Shown here in pieces: positions 28,726 through 36,433 of a stretch of DNA of 64,000 nt (its first letter is position 1; each line of letters opens with the position of its first letter). The notes under the pieces are model-generated. The model had not been told where the DNA came from. It made no database searches and was given only the letters and a program-made list of their open reading frames with translations. The DNA comes from Sphingomonas jatrophae (GTDB lineage: Bacteria; Pseudomonadota; Alphaproteobacteria; Sphingomonadales; Sphingomonadaceae): contig NZ_FOZG01000002.1 in assembly GCF_900113315.1 (NCBI RefSeq), positions 372,001 to 436,000 of the forward strand, written 5' to 3'. The translations under genes were made by a program, and so were the position numbers.

Positions 28726-29574
28726 ATGACCGAGATCACCGTCGCCGCCCTCCAGCTCGCTTTCGGCGAGGACACCGCCGCCAACATCCGCAACGTCTCG
28801 ACCCTGGTGCGCGAGGCGGCGGGGCGCGGCGCGCAGGTGATCCTGCCGCCCGAGCTGTTCGAAGGCCCGTATTTCTGCCGGATCGAGGATGAGGGCCTGT
28901 TCGCCACCGCCAGGCCGACCGACCAGCATCCGTCCGTCCTCGCGATGCAGGCGCTGGCGGCCGAGCTGAAGGTGACGATCCCCACCAGCTTCTTCGAGGC
29001 GGACGGTCCGCACCATTATAACAGCCTTGCGATGATCGGCCCGGACGGCGCCATTCAGGGCGTCTACCGCAAGAGCCACATTCCCGACGGGCCGGGCTAT
29101 GAGGAGAAATTCTATTTTCGCCCCGGCAACACCGGCTTCAAGGTGTGGCCGGGTCCCGGTGCGAAGCTGGGCGTCGGCGTCTGCTGGGATCAATGGTATC
29201 CCGAGACCGCGCGCGCGATGATGCTGATGGGCGCGGAAGTGCTGTTCTACCCGACGGCCATCGGCAGCGAACCGCACGATACCAGCCTCGACACCGCACG
29301 CCTGTGGCGCCGCGCGATGGTCGGCCATGCCGTGTCGAACGTCGTGCCCGTCGTCGCCGCAAACCGCGTCGGCACTGAACATGGGCAGACCTTCTACGGC
29401 ACCAGCTTCATCACCGACGAGCGCGGCGACATCCTGGCCGAACTCGACCGCGAGGAAGAGGGCGTCATCACCGCCACGCTCGATCTCGATCGGGTGAAGC
29501 GGCACCGCGCCGCCTTCGGCTTCTTCCGCGATCGCCGGCCGGAGCTTTACGGGCGGCTGGTGCAGGATATCTGA
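28726..29574 (+). CDS. aguB: N-carbamoylputrescine amidase
   Basis: AguB completes putrescine synthesis, releasing CO2 and ammonia. This 282-residue nitrilase-superfamily protein has the catalytic triad Glu (LPPELFEGPYF, about 44), Lys (YRKSHIPDGPG, about 117) and Cys153 (GVGVCWDQWYPE). The motif EKFYFRPGNTGF is typical of the carbamoylputrescine branch. It is cotranscribed with aguA. Confidence 0.96.
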   Translation: MTEITVAALQLAFGEDTAANIRNVSTLVREAAGRGAQVILPPELFEGPYFCRIEDEGLFATARPTDQHPSVLAMQALAAELKVTIPTSFFEADGPHHYNSLAMIGPDGAIQGVYRKSHIPDGPGYEEKFYFRPGNTGFKVWPGPGAKLGVGVCWDQWYPETARAMMLMGAEVLFYPTAIGSEPHDTSLDTARLWRRAMVGHAVSNVVPVVAANRVGTEHGQTFYGTSFITDERGDILAELDREEEGVITATLDLDRVKRHRAAFGFFRDRRPELYGRLVQDI

Positions 29575-29592
29575 CCAGCAGGCGGCGGCGGC

Positions 29593-29745
29593 TCAGCCCT
29601 TCTGCCGCCGCTTCACCTTGCGGTAGACGACATAGCCGCCCGCCGCCGCGCCACCGACGCCGACCGCCACGCCGGCACCGGCAGTCAGCGCGCTGGACGC
29701 GAGGATCCACATGAAGTCGGCGATGGCGACCGTCACTTGCAGCAT
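29593..29745 (-). CDS. 50-residue glycine-rich membrane protein coupled to UDG
   Basis: The product starts MLQVTVAIADFMWILASSAL. A Gly/Ala/Val-rich hydrophobic stretch with repeated G-x-G spacing covers residues 20-38, and the tail is basic (YRKVKRRQKG). Its ATG overlaps the TGA of the uracil-DNA glycosylase gene (TGATG), so it is very likely translated with it. Its length, glycine-rich core and basic C-terminus closely resemble the 50-residue product at 21610-21762. Function unknown. Confidence 0.68.
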   Translation of the reverse strand: MLQVTVAIADFMWILASSALTAGAGVAVGVGGAAAGGYVVYRKVKRRQKG

Positions 29746-30398
29746 CAGCCAGCCATAGCACGGATCTCGACCGCGCGGGCAAAGATCGCGCGGAACATGT
29801 CGGGGCTGAGCACGCGGGTGTTCTGGTTGTAGCGCGAGCAGTGATAGCTATCGAGCAGCAGCACGCCCGAGGGCATGTCATGCTCCGCCCCATGGCCGAA
29901 GCGCGCCTTAGGCAGCCGCCCGCCCAGCGCCTTTACCGCGGACTGGTGCGCGATCTGGCCGAGCGCCACCACGACGCGCAGGTTCGGCAGATCCTCCAGC
30001 GGCGAGGCGAGGAAGGGCCGGCACGTGCGGATCTCCTCCGGCGTCGGCTTGTTCTGCGGCGGCACGCAACGCACCGCATTGACGATGACCGCGCCGTCCA
30101 GCGTCAGCCCGTCGTCGGGCGTCGCGCCGTAGCTGCCGCGGGCGAGGCCATACTCCAGCAACGTCTCGTAGAGCAGCACGCCCGCGAAATCGCCGGTGAA
30201 GGGTCGCCCGGTGCGGTTCGCGCCTTGCAGGCCGGGGGCGAGGCCGACGATGGCGAGCCAGGCGTCGGAATCGCCGAACACGGGAACGGGCGCGTTATAC
30301 CAATCGGGATGGGCGGCACGCTGCACATCGCGGAAGGCGGCGAGGCGTGGGCAGAGCGGACAATCGAGGGGAGGAGCAAGCGTCATGGCGCACGGCAT
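29745..30398 (-). CDS. Uracil-DNA glycosylase, family 5 (UDGb-like)
   Basis: This enzyme removes uracil and related deaminated bases from DNA. The 217-residue product has the Fe-S family features: 'DCPLCPRL' near the N-terminus, motif A 'IVGLAPGLQGANRTGRPFTGD', 'NAVRCVPPQNKPTPEEIRTCRPFL', which supplies further cluster cysteines, and motif B 'LLDSYHCSRYNQNTRVL'. Motif A lacks the catalytic Asp of family 1, which is normal for family 5. The start could be 30398 or 30386. It is divergent from folK and coupled to a 50-residue membrane protein. Confidence 0.9.
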   Translation of the reverse strand: MPCAMTLAPPLDCPLCPRLAAFRDVQRAAHPDWYNAPVPVFGDSDAWLAIVGLAPGLQGANRTGRPFTGDFAGVLLYETLLEYGLARGSYGATPDDGLTLDGAVIVNAVRCVPPQNKPTPEEIRTCRPFLASPLEDLPNLRVVVALGQIAHQSAVKALGGRLPKARFGHGAEHDMPSGVLLLDSYHCSRYNQNTRVLSPDMFRAIFARAVEIRAMAG

Positions 30399-30432
30399 AG
30401 CGTCTGCAGCTCCACCGCACTACGGCGAGGCG

Positions 30433-30921
30433 ATGCAGCTTTACGCCCTCGCGCTCGGCTCCAATCGCCGCCACCATCGCCATGGCGGCCCCGCGGGCGT
30501 GCTGGCGGCGGCGACGGAGGCGCTGGCGGCACACGGGGTCCGCGTGATCGCCCGCTCGCGCATCCGCGCCACACCTGCGCTCGGGCCTGCCGGCCGCGGC
30601 TTTGCCAATGCCGCCCTGCTGGTGGAAACGCCGCTCGATCCGCCTGCCCTGCTGGCGGTGCTGAAGCGCATCGAGCGGGATTTCGGGCGACGGCCCGGTC
30701 GGCGCTGGGGGCCGCGGGTGCTCGACATCGATATCGCGCTCTGGTCCGGCGGCCGTTGGCCGCAGCGCGGGCGGGCCGCGCCGGGGCGGCTGAGCGTGCC
30801 GCATGCGGCCCTGGCTGAGCGGAGCTTCGTACTGGATCCCTTGAGCGACCTGTTCCCGCAGCGCTTCGGCGGCATGCATCCCCGTGCGCTCCGGCATCGC
30901 TTGAGCGGGCTTCTGAATTGA
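30433..30921 (+). CDS. folK: 2-amino-4-hydroxy-6-hydroxymethyldihydropteridine pyrophosphokinase
   Basis: FolK transfers pyrophosphate from ATP to the pterin in folate synthesis. The 162-residue protein has MQLYALALGSNRRHHRHGGP at the start, 'RRPGRRWGPRVLDIDIALW' with the metal-binding Asp pair, and 'LSVPHAALAERSFVLDPL'. I chose ATG 30433, which places the ALGSN motif correctly; an in-frame ATG at 30385 would add 16 residues and overlap the divergent UDG gene. Confidence 0.93.
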   Translation: MQLYALALGSNRRHHRHGGPAGVLAAATEALAAHGVRVIARSRIRATPALGPAGRGFANAALLVETPLDPPALLAVLKRIERDFGRRPGRRWGPRVLDIDIALWSGGRWPQRGRAAPGRLSVPHAALAERSFVLDPLSDLFPQRFGGMHPRALRHRLSGLLN

Positions 30922-30946
30922 CCCGCCGCGGCGGGCAGCCTAACGG
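30918..30946 (+). promoter_or_regulatory. Possible promoter of tRNA-Lys, overlapping folK end
   Basis: TTGACC at 30918-30923 and TAACGG at 30941-30946 are 17 bases apart, and the tRNA begins 25 bases later. The spacer contains a 14-base perfect palindrome (CCCGCCGCGGCGGG, 30922-30935), which could end the folK transcript. Both readings are possible. Confidence 0.4.
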
Positions 30947-30971
30947 AGCGGCCCGCGCGCGCGGTTGGTGA

Positions 30972-31047
30972 GGGTCCGTAGCTCAGTCGGTAGAGCAAGC
31001 GACTTTTAATCGAGAGGTCCCGGGTTCGAGCCCCGGCGGACCCACCA
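30972..31047 (+). tRNA. tRNA-Lys (anticodon TTT)
   Basis: The 76-base gene has a perfect acceptor stem (GGGTCCG/CGGACCC), a normal D arm (GCTC/GAGC), an anticodon loop CTTTTAA with TTT, a T arm CCGGG-TTCGAGC-CCCGG, and an encoded CCA. The anticodon stem reads AGCGA against TCGAG: the inner three pairs form, but positions 27-43 and 28-42 are A/G and G/A. It lies between folK and hppA. Confidence 0.95.
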
Positions 31048-31089
31048 CCGGGGCGGAAGTCCGCCCCAGCAGCAGGCCCGAACGCGAGA

Positions 31090-33261
31090 TCAGGCAGCGA
31101 GCGCGGCCAACAGCAGCAGCGCCACGATGTTGGTGATCTTGATCATCGGGTTCACCGCCGGACCGGCCGTGTCCTTGTAGGGATCGCCGACCGTATCGCC
31201 GGTCACCGCCGCCTTGTGCGCGTCGGACCCCTTGCCGCCGTAATTGCCGTCTTCGATATACTTCTTGGCATTGTCCCACGCGCCGCCGCCGCTCGTCATC
31301 GAGATGGCGACGAACAGGCCCGAGACGATCACGCCGAGCAGCATGGCGCCGAGCGCGGCGAAGCCCTGCTCTTTGCCCGCGACCGCCGCGACGATGAAGT
31401 AGACCGCGACCGGCGACAGCACCGGCAGCAGCGAGGGGACGATCATCTCCTTGATCGCCGCTCGCGTGACGATGTCGACCGTGCGGGCGTAGTTTGGTCG
31501 GCTGGTGCCCGCCATGATGCCCGCATTGTCGCGGAACTGCGCGCGGACATCCTCCACCACCGATCCCGCGGCCCGGCCGACCGCGGTCATGCCGAAGGCG
31601 CCGAACAGATAGGGCAGCAGCGCGCCGAGCAGCAGGCCGACGATGATGTACGGGTTGGAGAGCGAGAAGTTGACCGTGCCCGTCAGCCCGAGAGCGTCGT
31701 GGTAGCGGTCGAGATCGGTCGTATAGGCGCCGAACAGCACCAAAGCGGCCAGCGCGGCGGAGCCGATGGCATAGCCCTTGGTCACCGCCTTGGTGGTGTT
31801 GCCGACCGCATCCAGCGCGTCGGTCTTGTGCCGCACCTCATCCTCAAGGCCCGCCATCTCGGCGATGCCGCCGGCATTGTCGGTGACGGGGCCATAAGCG
31901 TCGAGCGCGACGACCATGCCTGCGAGCGCCAGCAGCGAGGTAGCGGCGAAGGCCACGCCGATGATGCCCGCCAGCTGATAGGTGGCGACCACCGCGACGA
32001 CGATGACGAGCGTCGGCAGCGCGGTCGATTCGAGGCTGATCGCAAGGCCCTGGATCACGTTGGTGCCGTGGCCGGTCACGCTGGCCTTGGCGATCGACTT
32101 CACCGGGCGGAAGTTGGTGCCGGTATAATATTCGGTGATCCAGACGAGCAGGCCGGTGACGCCGAGCCCGATCATCATGCACCAGAACAGATCCCAGCCG
32201 GAGAAGCTGAGACCCCCGACGGTGCCGGCCGCCGTTTCCCCGCCGAGCGCCGGGGTGACACCTGCGGCGGCCGCATCGCCCGCCCGGCTGACCACGGTCG
32301 AGAGATCGCCGCCCAGCGCATACCAGGTGACGCCGAGGATGGCGGGGACCGCGAGGATCACCGTCGTCCAGAAGCCCTTGTAGAGCGCGCCCATGATCGA
32401 GCCCTTGGAGCCGAGCCGGACGAAGTAGGTGCCGATTATCGAGGTGATGATGCACACGCCGCCGACCAGCAGCGGAAGGACCATGAGCGCGGCGAGCTGC
32501 GGCGCATCGGGCACGAGCAGCGCGATGGAGACCATCGTCAGGCCGAGCGTCACGACATAGGTCTCGAACAGGTCGGCGGCCATGCCGGCGCAGTCGCCGA
32601 CATTGTCGCCCACATTGTCGGCGATCACCGCGGGGTTGCGGGGATCGTCCTCCGGAATGCCCGCCTCGACCTTGCCGACGAGGTCGGCGCCGACATCCGC
32701 CGCCTTGGTGAAGATGCCGCCGCCCAGCCGCGCGAAGATGGAGATGAGCGAGGCGCCGAAGGCAAGCGCGGTCAGCGCGTCGATGATGGCGCGGTCGGCG
32801 GGCGCATGGCCGGCAGGGCCGGTCAGATACCAGAACAGGCCGGCGATGGAGAGGAGGCCGAGGCCTGCCACCAGCATGCCGGTGATCGCGCCCGAGCGGA
32901 AAGCGAGCGTGAGACCACCCTGGAGCGAGCCGCGCGCCGCCTCGGCGGTGCGCACGTTGGCGCGGACCGAAATGGTCATGCCGACATAGCCGGCGACGCC
33001 CGACAGGATCGCACCGATCAGGAAGCTGACGGTGGAGAGCGTGCCCAGCGTCAGGAACAGGACGACGGCCACGGCTGCGCCGACGATGGCGATGGCGGTA
33101 TATTGCCGGCCGAGATAGGCGCGCGCGCCTTCCTGGATGGCGGCGGCGATGTCCTGCATGCGTTCATTGCCGGCGGGTGCGGCGATGACCTGGCGGGCGG
33201 TGATCAATCCGTAGAGCACGGCGATGATGCCGCACAGGATAGCGAAGGTGACGATTGGCAT
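31090..33261 (-). CDS. hppA: Membrane-bound proton-translocating pyrophosphatase (K+-independent type)
   Basis: HppA couples hydrolysis of pyrophosphate to proton export across the inner membrane. The 723-residue protein has about 16 hydrophobic segments. Substrate-site motifs are '[44 protein letters not shown]' region (from about residue 185), [11 protein letters not shown], and '[23 protein letters not shown]' near the end. Position GNTTKA carries Lys where K+-dependent enzymes have Ala, indicating the K+-independent class. ATG 33261 has GGGGAG upstream. It follows thiL on the same strand. Confidence 0.97.
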   Translation of the reverse strand: MPIVTFAILCGIIAVLYGLITARQVIAAPAGNERMQDIAAAIQEGARAYLGRQYTAIAIVGAAVAVVLFLTLGTLSTVSFLIGAILSGVAGYVGMTISVRANVRTAEAARGSLQGGLTLAFRSGAITGMLVAGLGLLSIAGLFWYLTGPAGHAPADRAIIDALTALAFGASLISIFARLGGGIFTKAADVGADLVGKVEAGIPEDDPRNPAVIADNVGDNVGDCAGMAADLFETYVVTLGLTMVSIALLVPDAPQLAALMVLPLLVGGVCIITSIIGTYFVRLGSKGSIMGALYKGFWTTVILAVPAILGVTWYALGGDLSTVVSRAGDAAAAGVTPALGGETAAGTVGGLSFSGWDLFWCMMIGLGVTGLLVWITEYYTGTNFRPVKSIAKASVTGHGTNVIQGLAISLESTALPTLVIVVAVVATYQLAGIIGVAFAATSLLALAGMVVALDAYGPVTDNAGGIAEMAGLEDEVRHKTDALDAVGNTTKAVTKGYAIGSAALAALVLFGAYTTDLDRYHDALGLTGTVNFSLSNPYIIVGLLLGALLPYLFGAFGMTAVGRAAGSVVEDVRAQFRDNAGIMAGTSRPNYARTVDIVTRAAIKEMIVPSLLPVLSPVAVYFIVAAVAGKEQGFAALGAMLLGVIVSGLFVAISMTSGGGAWDNAKKYIEDGNYGGKGSDAHKAAVTGDTVGDPYKDTAGPAVNPMIKITNIVALLLLAALAA

Positions 33262-33463
33262 CCGGTCTCCCCTGATTATGCGGGCGGCCGTCGCTGTTCA
33301 CGCGATCTGTCCGTATCCGCGTCAGGCATCAAGGTATGAGCGCGGTTTACCGGCCTGTCCAGCGGGGCTTAAGTTGACGAAGTTGACACTCAGAGACCGT
33401 TTTCCGACACCGGCGGAATAGGCCCGGCAGCAACCTATTAGCCTGCGAGATCAATCACATGGA

Positions 33464-34351
33464 TCAATGCTGCCACCCGAGTGCAGCGGGCAGCGGGACA
33501 GGGCCGGCGGCATCGCTGAGCGTCAGGCCGGTGCCGGGCGCGAAGGCGCCGATGCGCGTCGCCGGTACATCCAGCACGGGCAGCGCCGTGCCGGGCGGCA
33601 GCGCGAAGAGCAGTTCGTAATCGTCGCCCGCGGTGGCCGCGGCGAGCCGGGCAGCGCGGCCTTCGCCGACGAGCGGTGCGGCGTCGAGGTCGATCGTGAC
33701 AGCCAGGTTGCTGGCGGCGGCGATGCGGGCGGCGTCGATCAGCAATCCATCCGACACGTCGCACATGGCGGTGACGAGCGGGCCGAGCGCCCGGCCTGCC
33801 GCCAGCCGCGGCTCGGGACGGCGGTAGCGATGGGCATAGGCATCGTTCAGCCCTGCCGTCGCCGAGACAAGGCCGAGCCCCGCCTCGCCGATGGTCCCCG
33901 TCACCCACAGCGTGTCTCCCGCGCGGGCGCCGCGCCGGTCGGGAGCGCCGCCCGCCGGTGCGCGGCCGAGTGCGGTCAGCGACAGCGTGCGCGGCCCCCT
34001 GCCCTGCACCGTGTCGCCGCCGAGCAGCGGCACGGCGAAGCGCGCCAGCACCTCGCCCAAGCCTGCGATGAACGCCCTATCCCACGCGGGATCGCCCAAG
34101 GGATAGCCGAGCAGCAGCCCAAGCGGCGTCGCGCCCTTGGCGGCGAGATCGGACAGGTTGGTCGCGACCAGCTTCCACGCCACGTCGGCAGGCGGGTCGT
34201 CGGGCAGATAATGGACGCCCTCGACCAGCAGGTCCTTGGTCAGGACGAGATCGCCGGAAAAAGGAAGGACGGCGGCATCGTCGAGCAGCCCGCGTGCAGC
34301 GGGATCTGTGGCAAGGCCGCGCAGTGCGGCGATGAACGAGGATTCGCTCAG
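33464..34351 (-). CDS. thiL: Thiamine-monophosphate kinase, apparent CTG start
   Basis: ThiL phosphorylates thiamine monophosphate to the active diphosphate. The frame reads (CTG)SESSFIAALRGLATD, then 'GLLDDAAVLPF' (metal Asp pair), 'VEGVHYLPDDPPADVAWKLVATNLSDLAAKGATPLG', 'LGGDTVQG' and 'ATAGDDYELLFALPPG'. The first in-frame ATG (34183) lies inside the conserved core and would remove over 50 residues. No ATG, GTG or TTG is in frame between the upstream stop and SESSF, so CTG at 34351 is the best start. It lies seven bases after the stop of the small membrane gene, suggesting reinitiation. Confidence 0.88.
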   Translation of the reverse strand: MSESSFIAALRGLATDPAARGLLDDAAVLPFSGDLVLTKDLLVEGVHYLPDDPPADVAWKLVATNLSDLAAKGATPLGLLLGYPLGDPAWDRAFIAGLGEVLARFAVPLLGGDTVQGRGPRTLSLTALGRAPAGGAPDRRGARAGDTLWVTGTIGEAGLGLVSATAGLNDAYAHRYRRPEPRLAAGRALGPLVTAMCDVSDGLLIDAARIAAASNLAVTIDLDAAPLVGEGRAARLAAATAGDDYELLFALPPGTALPVLDVPATRIGAFAPGTGLTLSDAAGPVPLPAALGWQH

Positions 34352-34358
34352 GGCAAGC

Positions 34359-34496
34359 TCAGTCGTCGGCGAGCTGACTGCCCCAATAGCCGCGCTTGGT
34401 GGGACGGCGCAGCTGGACCTCGAGCCATGCGAAGCCGCTCACGCAGATGACGGTGACGACACCGGCGAAGATCATCACGGCCTCGGTCAGGTCCAT
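34359..34496 (-). CDS. 45-residue single-pass membrane protein
   Basis: The product begins MDLTEAVMIFAGVVTVICVS, and one transmembrane helix spans about residues 6-27. A short charged tail (EVQLRRPTKRGYWGSQLADD) follows. It sits two bases after the preceding membrane-protein gene and just before thiL, all on the minus strand, so it is part of the nusB operon. No function recognised. Confidence 0.68.
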   Translation of the reverse strand: MDLTEAVMIFAGVVTVICVSGFAWLEVQLRRPTKRGYWGSQLADD

Positions 34497-34498
34497 GC

Positions 34499-34876
34499 TC
34501 AACGCTCCGTTTCCTTCAGCAGCGCCTCGAGCCGTTCGGCCTCGAACTCCTGCTGTGCCGCCCGCATATCCATGCGCATCCAATACATAGTCCCTGCGAC
34601 GAACATCAGCAAGGTCAGGGCCGCGATGCCGAGGATCGCCGCACTCGCCTGACCGCCGACGATCAGCAGCAGAGTTGCCGTGAGCAGCGATCCGCCGCCG
34701 AACTTGGCGAAGGCATCGGCCAGCTTGGCGTTGGTCTGGAAGCGCCGGGCGGACCGGCGGAACACCAGCGCCTCGTCCTTCAGGCCGATCCTCGCGGCGC
34801 GGCGACCCGCCGGATCGGTGATCGCGGCGAGCTCTTCGGCCCGCTCCGCCAACGATCCGACCGTCGGCGGCTTCAC
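34499..34876 (-). CDS. Small inner-membrane protein of unknown function
   Basis: The 125-residue protein starts at a GTG overlapping the nusB stop (GTGA). A charged helical N-terminus ('SLAERAEELAAITDPAGRRAARIGLKDEALVFRR') precedes two transmembrane helices ('SLLTATLLLIVGGQASAAILGIAALTLLMFVAG', about 62-95). A charged helix ends it (MDMRAAQQEFEAERLEALLKETER). It is probably cotranslated with NusB. I do not recognise a family. Confidence 0.75.
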   Translation of the reverse strand: MKPPTVGSLAERAEELAAITDPAGRRAARIGLKDEALVFRRSARRFQTNAKLADAFAKFGGGSLLTATLLLIVGGQASAAILGIAALTLLMFVAGTMYWMRMDMRAAQQEFEAERLEALLKETER

Positions 34877-35334
34877 CCCCGCACGGCTTTCGCCACCGCA
34901 TCGAGCAGGCCGTTGGCGAAGCCCTTTTCGCGCTTGTCGTAGAAGGCGTCGGCGACGTCGACATATTCGCTGATGACGGTGCCGGTCGGCACGTCGGGGC
35001 GGGCGAGCAGCTCGTAGCAGCCGGCGCGCAGGATCTGGCGCATCGGCCGGTCGAGCCGGTCGAGGCTCCAGCCAGAGGCGAGGCGCGCGGTGATCGCGGC
35101 GTCGATCTCGTCGCGGCGGGCATCGACGCCCTTCACCAGATCGTCGAAGAAATCGACCTCGGCATCGGCATAATCGACATCCTCGATGGTGGCACCGAGG
35201 CGGTGGCGGTGGAACTCGTCCAGCAGGCGGGGCAGCGCGGTGCCCTCCATTTCCTGCTGGTAAAGCGCCTGCACCGCGGCGAGGCGCGCCGCCGAGCGCG
35301 AGCGCGCACGTTCGTTGATCCTGGGCTGTGGCAT
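34873..35334 (-). CDS. nusB: Transcription antitermination factor NusB
   Basis: NusB binds boxA RNA with S10 during rRNA antitermination. The 153-residue protein starts MPQPRINERARSRSAARLAAVQALYQ, followed by 'WSLDRLDRPMRQILRAGCYELL' and 'VISEYVDVADAFYDKREKGFANGLLDAVAKAVRG', which are family hallmarks. It leads a minus-strand set: two membrane genes, thiL and hppA. It is divergent from the threonine aldolase gene across about 80 bp, where both promoters should lie. Confidence 0.95.
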   Translation of the reverse strand: MPQPRINERARSRSAARLAAVQALYQQEMEGTALPRLLDEFHRHRLGATIEDVDYADAEVDFFDDLVKGVDARRDEIDAAITARLASGWSLDRLDRPMRQILRAGCYELLARPDVPTGTVISEYVDVADAFYDKREKGFANGLLDAVAKAVRG

Positions 35335-35412
35335 GGCGCTGCCCTTACGCCGATCAGCGTGCGGCGGAAAGGGGGCGCTGAAAGCCCGTTGCCTCGCGCC
35401 TGCACGCGACGC

Positions 35413-36426
35413 ATGGGCGATTTCATGCGCTTCTTCTCCGACAATGCCGCCTCCGCCCACCCGGCCGTGCTCGACGCGATCGTCGCCGCCAATGCGGTGG
35501 ACACCGCCTATGATGGCGATGCGATCAGCAAGCGGCTGGACGGCGCCTTTTCCGACCTGTTCGGCCGCCCGGTCGAGTCGCTGTGGATCGCGACGGGTAC
35601 CGCGGCGAACAGCCTCGCGCTCGCCGCGCTGTGCCCGCCTTATGGCGGCGTGCTGTGCCATCATGACGCGCACATCCAGAATGACGAGGCGGGCGCACCC
35701 GAATTCTACACGCACGGCGCCAAGCTGCTGCTCGCGCAAGGCGACGGCGCCAAGCTGACGGTGGATAGCGTGACGGCGACCGCCGACGCCATCGCGCGCG
35801 ACGTCCACCGCGTGCAGCCGCATGCGCTGTCGCTGACCAACGCCACCGAATATGGCCGCGTCTATGCGCCGGACGAGGTGGCGGCGCTGGCTGACTGGGC
35901 CAAAGGGCGGGGTTTTGGCGTCCACATGGATGGCGCACGCTTCGCCAACGCCATTGCGCATCTCGGCTGCACGCCGGCCGAGCTGACCTGGCAGGCGGGG
36001 GTCGACGTGCTGTCGTTCGGTTTCGTCAAGAATGGCGGCATGTCCGCCGAGGCGCTGATCTTCTTCCACGAGGGGCTGGCCGAGGCGACGCGCATCCGCC
36101 GCAAGCGCGCGGGGCATCTGCTGTCCAAGGGCCGCTTCGCCGCGGCGCAGATCCTGGCGCTGATCGAGGAGGATCGCTGGATCGCCAATGGCCGCGCGGC
36201 GAATGATGGCGCGCGGCGGCTGGCGGAGGCGGCGACGGGGCGGCTGATCCACGCGGTGGAAGCGAACGAGCTGTTCCTGCGGATGACGCCCGACGAGGCC
36301 GCGACTTTGCGCGCGCAGGGCTTCGACTTCTACGACTGGGCGGAGGGCGAGATCCGGCTGGTCGTATCGTGGGACCAGCCGGAGGCGGAGATCGCCGCGC
36401 TCGCCAGCGCGCTCGCCGCGCTGTGA
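35413..36426 (+). CDS. ltaE: Low-specificity L-threonine aldolase
   Basis: This PLP enzyme splits threonine (and allo-threonine) into glycine and acetaldehyde. The 337-residue protein begins MGDFMRFFSDNAASAHP; an internal ATG at 35425 (MRFFSDNAA) is equally plausible. 'TGTAANSLALAAL' binds the cofactor phosphate, 'HMDGARFANAIA' holds the ring-binding Asp, and the Schiff-base Lys lies in SFGFVKNGGMSAEALIFF. The abutting EamA exporter starts eight bases after its end. It adds a third glycine route to this window. Confidence 0.92.
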   Translation: MGDFMRFFSDNAASAHPAVLDAIVAANAVDTAYDGDAISKRLDGAFSDLFGRPVESLWIATGTAANSLALAALCPPYGGVLCHHDAHIQNDEAGAPEFYTHGAKLLLAQGDGAKLTVDSVTATADAIARDVHRVQPHALSLTNATEYGRVYAPDEVAALADWAKGRGFGVHMDGARFANAIAHLGCTPAELTWQAGVDVLSFGFVKNGGMSAEALIFFHEGLAEATRIRRKRAGHLLSKGRFAAAQILALIEEDRWIANGRAANDGARRLAEAATGRLIHAVEANELFLRMTPDEAATLRAQGFDFYDWAEGEIRLVVSWDQPEAEIAALASALAAL

Positions 36427-36433
36427 CCCGGCC

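Noticed and set aside
31216-33339. 707-residue open frame opposite hppA
   Set aside because: Low-complexity Asp/Arg/Gly composition and complete overlap with the clearly conserved hppA gene.
33464-34183. thiL starting at the ATG at 34183
   Set aside because: It would delete the conserved N-terminal metal-binding segment; the longer frame from CTG 34351 fits the family.
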